This document shows positions 1-5,952 of a stretch of DNA of 6,806 bases, piece by piece. Origin of the DNA: an uncultured Collinsella sp. GTDB lineage: Bacteria; Actinomycetota; Coriobacteriia; Coriobacteriales; Coriobacteriaceae. The position numbers and the translations under genes were made by a program. Every line of letters starts with the position of its first letter. Position 1 is the stretch's first letter. The DNA lies in the NCBI GenBank assembly GCA_902478985.1, contig CABSNH010000082.1, positions 1 through 6,806 on the forward strand. Reading direction: 5' to 3'. Below the pieces are notes generated by a model, which saw only the letters and a list, made by a program, of their open reading frames with translations, was not told the origin of the DNA and did not search any database.

Positions 1-509
1 GCATTATCCCCGGCCAGTTTGTAAACCCCGCCAACCCCGCCATCCACAAGGCCACGACCGGCCCCGAGATCTGGGATGACACCGACGGCAAGGTCGACAT
101 CTTCGTCGCCGGCGTTGGCACCGGCGGCACCGTGACCGGCGTGGGCGAGTTCCTCAAGGAGCAGAACCCCGAGATTCAGGTTGTCGCCGTCGAGCCCGCC
201 ACTTCCCCAGTGCTCTCCAAGGGCCAGGCCGGCCCGCACAAGATCCAGGGTATCGGCGCCGGCTTTGTGCCCGACGTCCTCGACACCCAGGTCTATGACG
301 AGATCATCCCCGTCGAGAACGACGACGCCTTTGCCACCGGCCGCGCCGTGGGCCACAAGGAGGGCGTGCTCGTGGGCATTTCGTCCGGCGCCGCCGTGTG
401 GGCCGCACTGCAGCTGGCCAAGCGCCCCGAGAACGAGGGCAAGACCATCGTGGCTCTGCTTGCCGACACCGGTGAGCGCTACCTGTCCACGGCACTCTTC
501 CAGGACTAG
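1..509 (+). CDS. cysK: Cysteine synthase (O-acetylserine sulfhydrylase), 3' part, cut by the window start
   Basis: PLP-dependent, cytoplasmic cysteine synthase making L-cysteine and acetate from O-acetylserine and sulfide, the last step of cysteine synthesis. The reading frame is open from base 3 and gives 168 C-terminal residues of a family of about 310, so roughly the first 140 residues, including the PLP lysine, lie outside the window. Visible hallmarks are a GQFVNPANP stretch (fragment residues 4-12), TTGPEIW (18-24), the phosphate-binding glycine loop GTGGT (39-43), the KIQGIGAGFVP segment (80-90), and ISSGAA (126-131), whose serine contacts the PLP ring nitrogen in this family. The C-terminus DTGERYLST is also typical. 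It ends with TAG 179 bp before mnmA. A cystathionine beta-synthase-like paralogue is less likely because GQF...NPANP and the C-terminus fit CysK closely. It is intact as far as seen. Confidence 0.95.
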   Translation, partial: IIPGQFVNPANPAIHKATTGPEIWDDTDGKVDIFVAGVGTGGTVTGVGEFLKEQNPEIQVVAVEPATSPVLSKGQAGPHKIQGIGAGFVPDVLDTQVYDEIIPVENDDAFATGRAVGHKEGVLVGISSGAAVWAALQLAKRPENEGKTIVALLADTGERYLSTALFQD

Positions 510-607
510 GGCCTCGCCCATAGGTTGAGCCCAGGACGAATCGGTCTCCTCTCTCTCCCGGCAGTCTAAGCCCATCCCATCAGGGCGCTCCACGAGTCGT
601 CCGAACT

Positions 608-616
608 TGCTACAAT
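608..616 (+). promoter_or_regulatory. Extended -10 promoter, probably for mnmA
   Basis: TGCTACAAT is a TGn extended -10 followed by TACAAT (611-616), one mismatch from TATAAT. At 17-bp spacing the -35 would be CTCCAC (588-593), a poor match, which is tolerated when an extended -10 is present. Predicted transcription start is about 622-624, so the RNA would begin inside the first arm of the hairpin at 621-648. The role is inferred from sequence only. Confidence 0.5.
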
Positions 617-620
617 GTCT

Positions 621-659
621 GCGGCGCGGAACCAGCCTCCCGCGCCGCTTTTCTTTTTT
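621..659 (+). terminator. Intrinsic terminator-type hairpin between cysK and mnmA (possible mnmA attenuator)
   Basis: Perfect 9-bp G/C stem GCGGCGCGG (621-629) with CCGCGCCGC (640-648), a 10-nt loop (630-639), and the T-rich tail TTTTCTTTTTT (649-659). This is a textbook factor-independent terminator for plus-strand transcripts. It lies 111 bases past the cysK stop and 29 bases before the mnmA start codon, directly downstream of the -10 box at 611-616. It could simply end cysK transcription, or it could also act on RNA starting from the mnmA promoter. Confidence 0.75.
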
Positions 660-688
660 GGCCACATGCCACCAAGGAGAACCTCCCC

Positions 689-1789
689 ATGCACAACAAG
701 CGCGTGCTCGTCGCCATGAGTGGCGGCGTCGATTCCAGCGTGACTGCCTACCTGCTCAAGCGCCAGGGCTACGAATGCGTCGGTGCCACCATGCGCCTCA
801 CCTGTCCCGCGCCCGATCCCGTCACGGGCATGAGCAAAGTCGACCGCGACATCGCCGATGCAAAGGCCGTCGCCGAGCGCCTGGGGATACCCCACCACGT
901 GCTCGACCTGCAGCAGACCTTCGACCGCAACGTTATCGAGCGCTTCGTGACTGCCTATCAGGAGGGACTGACGCCCAACCCGTGCATCATCTGCAACCGC
1001 CATATTAAGTTTGGCGCGCTGCTCGATGCGGCACTCGATATGGGCTGCGACTACATCGCCACGGGTCATTACGCCAAAACGAGCCAGGCGTCCGACGGAA
1101 CCTGGCAGCTGCACCGCGGCGAAGATCCCAAAAAGGACCAAAGCTACTTTTTGTATTCGCTCACACAAGAGCGCCTGGCACGCACGATCTTTCCGCTGGC
1201 CGGACTGGACAAAGAGCGCGACGTGCGCCGCATAGCCGCCGAGCAGGGCTTTACCAACGCCCAGAAGGCCGAAAGCGAGGACATCTGCTTTATTCCAGAC
1301 GGTGACTACGCGGGCTATATCGAGCGCCGCTGCGGACATCCCACTGCACCGGGCGACATTGTGTGGCGCGACGGCAGCGTGGTCGGGCGCCACAACGGCG
1401 CGCTGCGCTACACCATCGGCCAGCGCAAGGGCCTGGGCGTCGCGATGGCGCATCCCGTGTACGTAACGGGCGTCGATGCCGCCAACAACATTGTGCATCT
1501 GGGCGAGGCCGAGGACCTGACGGCCACAGCGCTCACGGCCAATGACTGGATCTGGAGTGCCCCTGCCGACCACATGGAGGCAGAGCTCACGTCCGGCGGC
1601 ATTCGCGTGGGCGCCAAGTACCGCTACCGTCAAAAGGACCAGGCAGCAACCCTTACGCGTGACGCCAACGGACAAATGCTGCTGACCTTTGACGAGCCAC
1701 AACGAGCCATCGCCCCCGGCCAAGCCGTTGTAATCTACCGCGGCGACATCGTCCTCGGCGGCGGTACCGTGACCGGCGCACTTAAGTAG
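689..1789 (+). CDS. mnmA: tRNA-specific 2-thiouridylase MnmA
   Basis: ATP-dependent enzyme that thiolates uridine-34 in the anticodon wobble position of Lys, Glu and Gln tRNAs (s2U34), using sulfur relayed from a cysteine desulfurase; it acts in the cytoplasm. The 366-residue length fits the family. The N-terminal PP-loop ATP pyrophosphatase motif SGGVDSS is at residues 11-17. NPCIIC at 97-102 carries the first conserved cysteine (C102); position 99 is Cys where the E. coli enzyme has Asp, a variation I recall in other bacteria. ATGHYAK is at 124-130, DQSYFLY at 150-156, and ESEDICFIPDGDY at 195-207 holds the second catalytic cysteine, C200. TIGQRKGLG is at 242-250, and a C-terminal beta-barrel region follows. 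The start ATG has AAGGAG at 674-679 with 9-nt spacing. The gene appears intact. Its stop is 8 bp from the stop of the converging kinase gene. Confidence 0.97.
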   Translation: MHNKRVLVAMSGGVDSSVTAYLLKRQGYECVGATMRLTCPAPDPVTGMSKVDRDIADAKAVAERLGIPHHVLDLQQTFDRNVIERFVTAYQEGLTPNPCIICNRHIKFGALLDAALDMGCDYIATGHYAKTSQASDGTWQLHRGEDPKKDQSYFLYSLTQERLARTIFPLAGLDKERDVRRIAAEQGFTNAQKAESEDICFIPDGDYAGYIERRCGHPTAPGDIVWRDGSVVGRHNGALRYTIGQRKGLGVAMAHPVYVTGVDAANNIVHLGEAEDLTATALTANDWIWSAPADHMEAELTSGGIRVGAKYRYRQKDQAATLTRDANGQMLLTFDEPQRAIAPGQAVVIYRGDIVLGGGTVTGALK

Positions 1790-1797
1790 CCACGGGT

Positions 1798-3171
1798 TTA
1801 TCGCCGCACGTGTCGAAGTACCTCAACAGCGGCACTAACCTCGATTACGCGACGCTCGAGGCCGCGGCGAATGGACTCGAGCCGACCCTCCGCCGTGGCC
1901 CACTTGCTCTGCGAAAGAATCTCAATCGCCTCATCAACAAATCCGTTGAGCCGCGATGAGTCGAACCAATCGAGCGAGTCCGCAAGCGCCAGCTGGACGG
2001 AAGGGTCGGGCCCAAACGGCTTAGCAGCAAACCCGAACTCCCCAGCTGCGAGCACGGCAGTCGGTACGCTGTACCACAGGCAGTTGCCGCTATCGAACAG
2101 CGGAGCAGGTTTTATCTCCAGGGTGTCGACATTGCGGATGATGCCGAAGTTTCGCCAATGGCGATCGCTGTTGGCCAAAAGGGCATCGCAAACGACCATC
2201 TGCGACATAGACCTTCTCACAGCAGTCTCGTCTGCTCCATGCTTACCAAGGAATCGGCAGTACCGGTCGTACGTCGAGCTTCCTCGCTGGCCTCCAAGGG
2301 CGTTCTTAACGTAAACAGCCGGAACATATTCCTCGCGGCCGTCAAGAAAATCCTCGCACAGGCACACGGGGCCATTGAACATGCGCTCAACCGCGTAAGG
2401 AACAAACTCCCCCTTGGAAAGCAAGCGGCGATGCAGAGCCGTTGCAACCGCCTCGTTAAAGGGCCGTTGGTCGTCCACGCCGCATCCCTTGACCAGAACG
2501 CGAGCGCCGTTGCGAATCATCCACGATTTAGGAAGCTCGCCCTCGGATGTGTTGTCGGGATTTTTAAGACCGATGCCCTCCAGCCAACCCGAACGCCCCT
2601 CGGGCGTCGACCGCTCAAATTCATTCTCGAAGTAATTGAGGTTTCGCCATTCGAGCTCATCGCATTCTGCCGGTCGCAGCCAATAGCAATCCGAAAGCGA
2701 GAGACCCAGGCACTGAACCGGCACCTCAGCGCCGTTGACAATCCCCAGCTCGCGGTAGCGCGAGATAAGCCCAGGGCGAACATCGGGCACCAATCGATGC
2801 CCCCACCACGCGTTGAGCTCCCGCTTATTCACCGTTGGAGAAGAGCTCGAGCACGTGCCAAACGGCATTCGTTGCGCATCGAGGACCTCCGCGATTTCGA
2901 AGGGAAACTCGCGCATCGTATCAAATGAGACATGCGCGACCTCATGGTCGGCCGACATCAGCGTAAACTTGCGCCCCACATCGGCTGCAGGACGGCGTCC
3001 TCGTTTGCGGACCTTTTGATAGGCGATCGCAGAATTGTACTCGACCATCTTCCGGCCGCCCACAATATCGCACACAAGCGTCCCCGATGCGGAAAGTTGC
3101 GATATGCGGGCTTTCGTAACGCCCAACAGGCGGGCGGCATCACCCATAGTTAAGTACTCAGATGTATCCAT
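1798..3171 (-). CDS. HipA-like kinase fused to an N-terminal excisionase/MerR-type helix-turn-helix
   Basis: A 457-residue protein, not a named gene I recognise, but with a readable domain order. Residues about 5-52 form a small winged-helix DNA-binding domain: TMGDAARLLGVTKARISQL, then a SGTL turn and VGGRKMV wing, as in the excisionase/MerR-like HTH_17 group, followed by a basic RKRGRRP linker. A middle region (about 68-200) holds LNAWWGHR (119-126), LSLSDCYWL (157-165) and NYFENEF (179-185), which I recall from HipA-like proteins of gut Gram-positives. The kinase part has SEGELPKSW (209-217) as a likely nucleotide loop, VLVKG with K228, the catalytic-loop motif NSDRHWRNFG (334-343; D336, N341), and APLFDSG with metal-binding D360. 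All key kinase residues are present. It may phosphorylate a protein and regulate its own promoter, as HipBA does, but the substrate is unknown and no separate hipB-like gene adjoins it. The start ATG has GAGG (complement of 3183-3186) at 11-nt spacing. The next in-frame ATG is codon 9, which would cut into the HTH. Confidence 0.85.
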   Translation of the reverse strand: MDTSEYLTMGDAARLLGVTKARISQLSASGTLVCDIVGGRKMVEYNSAIAYQKVRKRGRRPAADVGRKFTLMSADHEVAHVSFDTMREFPFEIAEVLDAQRMPFGTCSSSSPTVNKRELNAWWGHRLVPDVRPGLISRYRELGIVNGAEVPVQCLGLSLSDCYWLRPAECDELEWRNLNYFENEFERSTPEGRSGWLEGIGLKNPDNTSEGELPKSWMIRNGARVLVKGCGVDDQRPFNEAVATALHRRLLSKGEFVPYAVERMFNGPVCLCEDFLDGREEYVPAVYVKNALGGQRGSSTYDRYCRFLGKHGADETAVRRSMSQMVVCDALLANSDRHWRNFGIIRNVDTLEIKPAPLFDSGNCLWYSVPTAVLAAGEFGFAAKPFGPDPSVQLALADSLDWFDSSRLNGFVDEAIEILSQSKWATAEGRLESIRRGLERRVIEVSAAVEVLRHVRR

Positions 3172-3238
3172 ATGCCGTATTACCTCGTTAAGTAATTTAC
3201 GCTTTAGTTAATAGATTACATACATCATAATACTAAAC
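3149..3238. promoter_or_regulatory. AT-rich control region of the HTH-kinase gene with repeated GTTAAGTA
   Basis: Bases 3181-3240 are 27% G+C (16 of 60), far below the rest of the window. GTTAAGTA occurs exactly at 3149-3156 (inside codons 6-8 of the kinase gene) and again at 3187-3194 (beside its ribosome site). A related GTTAATAG sits at 3207-3214, and an inverted copy with one mismatch, TACTAAAC, is at 3231-3238. On the minus strand TATTAT (complement of 3227-3232) is a fair -10 candidate, though without a convincing -35. The repeats could be operator sites for autoregulation by the fused HTH; that is inference. Confidence 0.4.
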
Positions 3239-3249
3239 GTCCTAAAGCG

Positions 3250-3274
3250 AAAAAGGCCCGAGAAATCGGGCCTT
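3250..3274 (-). terminator. Intrinsic terminator after the M42 peptidase gene
   Basis: Read on the minus strand: a 9-bp perfect stem AAGGCCCGA / TCGGGCCTT (arms complementary to 3266-3274 and 3253-3261) with a 4-nt TTTC loop, then a run of five T (complement of 3250-3254). It starts 33 bases after the peptidase stop codon, the expected position. It also insulates the AT-rich promoter region of the kinase gene from upstream read-through. Confidence 0.85.
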
Positions 3275-3307
3275 AGCGATTGGTCAACTGAGTCGCAAGT
3301 TGCTCCC

Positions 3308-4336
3308 CTAGCGCTGCACGTAGGCGCGGACGAGCTCGTAGGTGTTGCGCACGCCGTCGATGTGGCTGCGCTCGTAGTTGTGGCTCGCGTACACGCCGGG
3401 GCCGATCAGGCCATGGCGAATGTCGTAACCGGCCGAAAGCGCGGCCTCGACGTCGGAACCGTAATGCGGGTACACGTCGATGGCGTAATCAAGCTCGAGC
3501 TCGCGCGCGATATTGGACAGCGTGGTCACCAGATCGTAGTTGTAGGGGCCACCCGAATCCTTGGCGCAGATCGACACCATGCGCTCGGTGCAGCCCAGGT
3601 CGTCGCCCACGCAGCCCATGTCAACGCTGATCATCTCGCGCGTGTCGGCCGGCACGAAGGCACCGCCGTGGCCGACCTCCTCGTACACGGTAAAGAGCAG
3701 CGACACCTTGCGCGAAAGCGTCACCTCGCCGTCAGCAACGGCGCGGGCCAAGCCCAGCAAAATGGACGCCGACAGCTTGTCGTCAAGGAAACGGCTCTTG
3801 ATGTAGCCACTCTCCGTCACCGTGGTACGCGGATCCATAGCGATGATGTCGCCAGTCTGAATACCCAGCTCGAGCACATCGTCCTTGCTGTCGACATTCT
3901 CGTCGAGCAGGATTTCCATGTTCTTCTCGATGGTCTTGACCGGCTCATCGGCCACATGCGCCGAAGGCTCGGTATTGAGGACCACGCCCGTGTACACATT
4001 GCCGTCACGCGTGTAGACGGTGCAGTTCTCGCCATCGGCCGTAGACCACTGATGCCCACCAAGCGTCGTGGGACGCAGGCGACCATTGTCCTTAATGGAG
4101 CGCACCATGGCGCCCAGGGTATCGACATGGCTCGCCAACACAAGCGGCTCACCCTCGCCGCCAAGCTCAACCAGCACGTTGCCCTTATTGGAACGCTCGG
4201 GGCCAAAGCCCATATCGCGCAACGTTTCCATTAGATAATCAGTCGCCGCACGGGTATAGCCCGTAGGCGAGGCAATCGAGGTAAGCGTCTTCAACTGGTC
4301 AGTAATATAGGAGAGCGTAGAATCCATCTTGGACAC
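3308..4336 (-). CDS. M42-family metalloaminopeptidase
   Basis: Dinuclear-metal, cytoplasmic aminopeptidase of the M42 (TET/FrvX/YsdC) family, which usually forms large oligomers and trims short peptides from their N-termini; exact specificity cannot be read here. Numbered from the GTG start (342 residues): LASHVDTLGAM with H70 and D72, SRFLDDK with D185/D186 (bridging metal ligand), YEEVGHGG with E219/E220 (catalytic base and ligand), SVDMGC with D239, and ASHNYERSH with H319. The full metal set is therefore present. Start choice: GTG at 4334-4336 follows AAAGGGTGA at a normal distance, while the ATG three codons later (4325-4327) is about 14 nt from it. An ATG at 4391-4393 would add 19 non-family-like residues and lacks a good ribosome site. 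A terminator at 3250-3274 closes the unit. The 128-nt foldback separates it from fucO, so it is probably transcribed from its own weak promoter in 4340-4400, which I cannot define. Confidence 0.9.
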   Translation of the reverse strand: MSKMDSTLSYITDQLKTLTSIASPTGYTRAATDYLMETLRDMGFGPERSNKGNVLVELGGEGEPLVLASHVDTLGAMVRSIKDNGRLRPTTLGGHQWSTADGENCTVYTRDGNVYTGVVLNTEPSAHVADEPVKTIEKNMEILLDENVDSKDDVLELGIQTGDIIAMDPRTTVTESGYIKSRFLDDKLSASILLGLARAVADGEVTLSRKVSLLFTVYEEVGHGGAFVPADTREMISVDMGCVGDDLGCTERMVSICAKDSGGPYNYDLVTTLSNIARELELDYAIDVYPHYGSDVEAALSAGYDIRHGLIGPGVYASHNYERSHIDGVRNTYELVRAYVQR

Positions 4337-4456
4337 CAAAGTCACCCTTTCATATCGAATTAAACCCACAGCAACAATACCACCGCGAGCCATCTTTTTT
4401 ACCTAGCGAGATGATCCATCGAGCTCCCCAGAACTGCGCCCGCCACGACAACGAGC

Positions 4457-4584
4457 CGGCGGGCCCCGCCCGTTAGCCCCAGAATCTTTCCGCAGGACAG
4501 AAGGAGGCCCCGCCGCACGTAGTGCGCAGCGGGGCCTCCGACATGTCCGAGGACGATTCTGGGGCTAACGGGCGGGGCCCGCCG
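4457..4584. repeat. 128-nt nested foldback with 30-bp perfect inverted arms
   Basis: Left arm 4457-4486 and right arm 4555-4584 are exact reverse complements over 30 bases. Inside them GGACA (4495-4499) pairs with TGTCC (4544-4548), GGAGGCCCCGC (4503-4513) pairs with GCGGGGCCTCC (4529-4539), and CGCAC (4514-4518) pairs with GTGCG (4522-4526) around a GTA loop. Each outer arm also contains its own palindrome GGCGGG-N-CCCGCC (4458-4470, 4571-4583). It begins 7 bases after the fucO stop codon. No T-tract follows any stem on either strand, so it is not a standard intrinsic terminator. It may be a 3' mRNA-stabilising or Rho-blocking structure, or a small non-coding repeat element. I see no target-site duplication. 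Confidence 0.8.
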
Positions 4585-4591
4585 AACCAGG

Positions 4592-5758
4592 TTAAGCAGC
4601 CGGGCAGATCTTCTTGAAGAGCTCGATGACGTCGTCGAGCGTTGCCTCACGCGGGTTACCCGGGAAGCAGGCGTCGGCCATGGCGTCCTTGGCCAGGACC
4701 TCGATCTCGTCAGCCTTCATGGCCTCGCAGACGTGCGGGATGTTCACGTCGGCGGAAAGCTGCTTAACGGCGGCGATAGCGGCGTCGGCAGCCTCGTCGG
4801 TGCTCATGCCCGTGGTGTCAACGCCCATGGCGACGGCAACCTTGGCCAGGCGCTCGGCGCAAACCGGCTTGTTGAACTCCATGGCGATCGGCAGCAGCAT
4901 GGCGCAAGCAACGCCGTGCGGGGTGTCGTAGTGAGCGGACAGGGTGTGAGCCATGGCGTGGTCGATGCCCAGGCCAACGTTGGAGAAGCCCATGCCGGCG
5001 ACATACTGGCCAAGAGCCATACCCTCGCGGCCGGAGCCGGGCTGACCGGACTTGGCCTCGGCGACAGAGTCGCGCAGGTTCTCGCTAATCAGCTTAATAG
5101 CCTCAAAGTGGAACATGTCGGAGAGCTCCCAAGCGCCCTTGGTGGTGTAGCCCTCGATGGCGTGGGTCAGAGCGTCCATGCCGGTGGAGGCGGTCAGGCC
5201 GGCGGGCATGGAAGCCATCATGTCGGGATCGACGACGGCGACCTCGGGGGCGTCGTTGGTGTCAACGCACACGAACTTGCGGACCTTCTCGGGGTCAGTG
5301 ATGACGTAGTTGATGGTCACCTCGGCGGCGGTACCGGCGGTCGTCGGCACGGCGATGGTGAACACGGCATGGTTCTTAGTGGGAGCAACGCCCTCGAGGC
5401 TGCGGACATCGGCGAACTCGGGGTTGTTGATGATGATGCCGATAGCCTTGGCGGTGTCCATGGAGGAGCCACCACCAATGGTCACGATAGCGTCAGCCTC
5501 GGCGGCCTTGAAGGCCTCGACGCCGTCCTTGACGTTCTGGATAGTGGGGTTGGGCTTGATCTCGGAGTAGAGGCTCCAAGCGATGCCGGCGGCGTCGAGT
5601 TCGTCGGTCACCTTAGCGGTAACGCCAAACTTAACCAGATCGGGGTCGGAGCAGACGAAGATCTTCTTGTAGCCGCGACGCTGGAGCTCGCCGGGGATCT
5701 CCTTGATGGCGCCGGAACCATGATAAGAGATGGTGTTGAGAACGAAACGATTAGCCAT
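4592..5758 (-). CDS. fucO: Iron-containing alcohol dehydrogenase, lactaldehyde reductase (FucO) type
   Basis: NAD-dependent, cytoplasmic group III (iron) alcohol dehydrogenase. Strong similarity from memory to E. coli FucO suggests reduction of L-lactaldehyde to 1,2-propanediol in anaerobic fucose/rhamnose fermentation. Shared stretches include NNPEFADVRSLEG (111-123), VPTTAGTAAEVTINYVITD (137-155) and GQYVAGMGFSNVGLG (250-264). Iron ligands are D195 and H199 (GMDALTHA), H267 and H281 (DTPHG). The nucleotide-binding glycines GGGSSMD are at 95-101, and the D38 position fits NAD preference. Length 388 versus about 382 in E. coli; the difference is a short insert near 236-243. The start ATG has GGGAGG (complement of 5766-5771) 7 nt upstream. 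All 22 lysines are AAG, suggesting strong codon bias and high expression. The gene stands without other fucose genes; operator-like palindromes lie upstream and a large foldback follows. Another short-chain aldehyde or alcohol as real substrate remains possible. Confidence 0.93.
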   Translation of the reverse strand: MANRFVLNTISYHGSGAIKEIPGELQRRGYKKIFVCSDPDLVKFGVTAKVTDELDAAGIAWSLYSEIKPNPTIQNVKDGVEAFKAAEADAIVTIGGGSSMDTAKAIGIIINNPEFADVRSLEGVAPTKNHAVFTIAVPTTAGTAAEVTINYVITDPEKVRKFVCVDTNDAPEVAVVDPDMMASMPAGLTASTGMDALTHAIEGYTTKGAWELSDMFHFEAIKLISENLRDSVAEAKSGQPGSGREGMALGQYVAGMGFSNVGLGIDHAMAHTLSAHYDTPHGVACAMLLPIAMEFNKPVCAERLAKVAVAMGVDTTGMSTDEAADAAIAAVKQLSADVNIPHVCEAMKADEIEVLAKDAMADACFPGNPREATLDDVIELFKKICPAA

Positions 5759-5800
5759 TGATAGCCTCCCATCGTGTGTGGGGCATCCATTACGTCCCGC

Positions 5801-5830
5801 GCTATAAGTCCCATCCTAACGCTTTTGAAA
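5801..5830 (-). promoter_or_regulatory. Candidate fucO promoter
   Basis: On the minus strand TTTCAA (complement of 5825-5830) and TTATAG (complement of 5802-5807) are separated by 17 bp; shifting one base gives TATAGC with 18 bp. Both boxes are only partial matches to consensus. A start near 5795 would give a leader of about 37 nt ending in the GGGAGG ribosome site. The AACGCTTT half-operator (5818-5825) overlaps the spacer and the edge of the -35, a position where a bound repressor would block polymerase. Confidence 0.35.
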
Positions 5831-5857
5831 CAAAAAACACGCGAGAACATCAAAAGT

Positions 5858-5873
5858 GTTAAAGCGTTTCAAC
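5858..5873. promoter_or_regulatory. LacI-family/cre-like operator palindrome upstream of fucO
   Basis: GTTAAAGCGTTTCAAC is an interrupted palindrome of the form GTT.AA.CG.TT.AAC with the central CG and flanking AA/TT typical of LacI-family operators and catabolite-responsive elements. Its AAAGCGTT core is repeated in inverted orientation as AACGCTTT at 5818-5825, inside the candidate promoter. A sugar-responsive or catabolite regulator acting on fucO is a reasonable inference; no such regulator gene is in the window. Confidence 0.45.
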
Positions 5874-5904
5874 AACTGGTATCGTCACCACCAGACCACT
5901 AAAC

Positions 5905-5933
5905 AAAAAGGGGCGGCCGAGATGGCCGTCCCC
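5905..5933 (-). terminator. Intrinsic terminator after the DUF1275 gene
   Basis: Minus-strand reading: GGGG, bulged A, CGGCC, loop ATCTC, then GGCCG and CCCC, followed by TTTTTGTTT (T-run complement of 5905-5909). The stem is 9 bp with one bulged base. It lies about 55 bases past the DUF1275 stop, which makes it that gene's terminator and separates it from the fucO control region. Confidence 0.8.
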
Positions 5934-5952
5934 TCCCCATTATCGATCTATC

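Noticed and set aside
509..519. GGGC-CTC-GCCC mini-hairpin at the cysK stop as a terminator
   Set aside because: Only a 4-bp stem with no T-tract; the hairpin at 621-648 is far better.
1..688. cysK and mnmA as a sulfur-relay operon
   Set aside because: A terminator and a separate extended -10 promoter lie between them, and the gap is 179 bp.
566..1723. Long 385-codon open frame on the minus strand across mnmA
   Set aside because: It lies antisense to a fully recognisable mnmA, has no family-like motifs and is explained by high-G+C third-position bias.
2158..2928. 256-codon plus-strand open frame across the kinase gene
   Set aside because: It overlaps a minus-strand gene with clear HipA-like motifs; its product has no recognisable domain and no good ribosome site was seen.
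3362..4234. 290-codon plus-strand open frame opposite the M42 peptidase
   Set aside because: It is a shadow of a gene with a complete metal-ligand set; its His/Arg/Val-rich product has no known motif.
4457..4584. Foldback as a standard intrinsic terminator of fucO
   Set aside because: Stem strength fits, but no run of T follows the inner or outer stem on either strand.
4399..4650. Short minus-strand open frame running through the foldback
   Set aside because: It overlaps the end of fucO in another frame, is Arg/Ser-rich low complexity and is made by the inverted repeats.
4733..5761. 342-codon plus-strand open frame opposite fucO
   Set aside because: The product is low-complexity Gly/Val/Asp/His-rich, the usual mirror of a G+C-rich coding strand, and fucO is certain.
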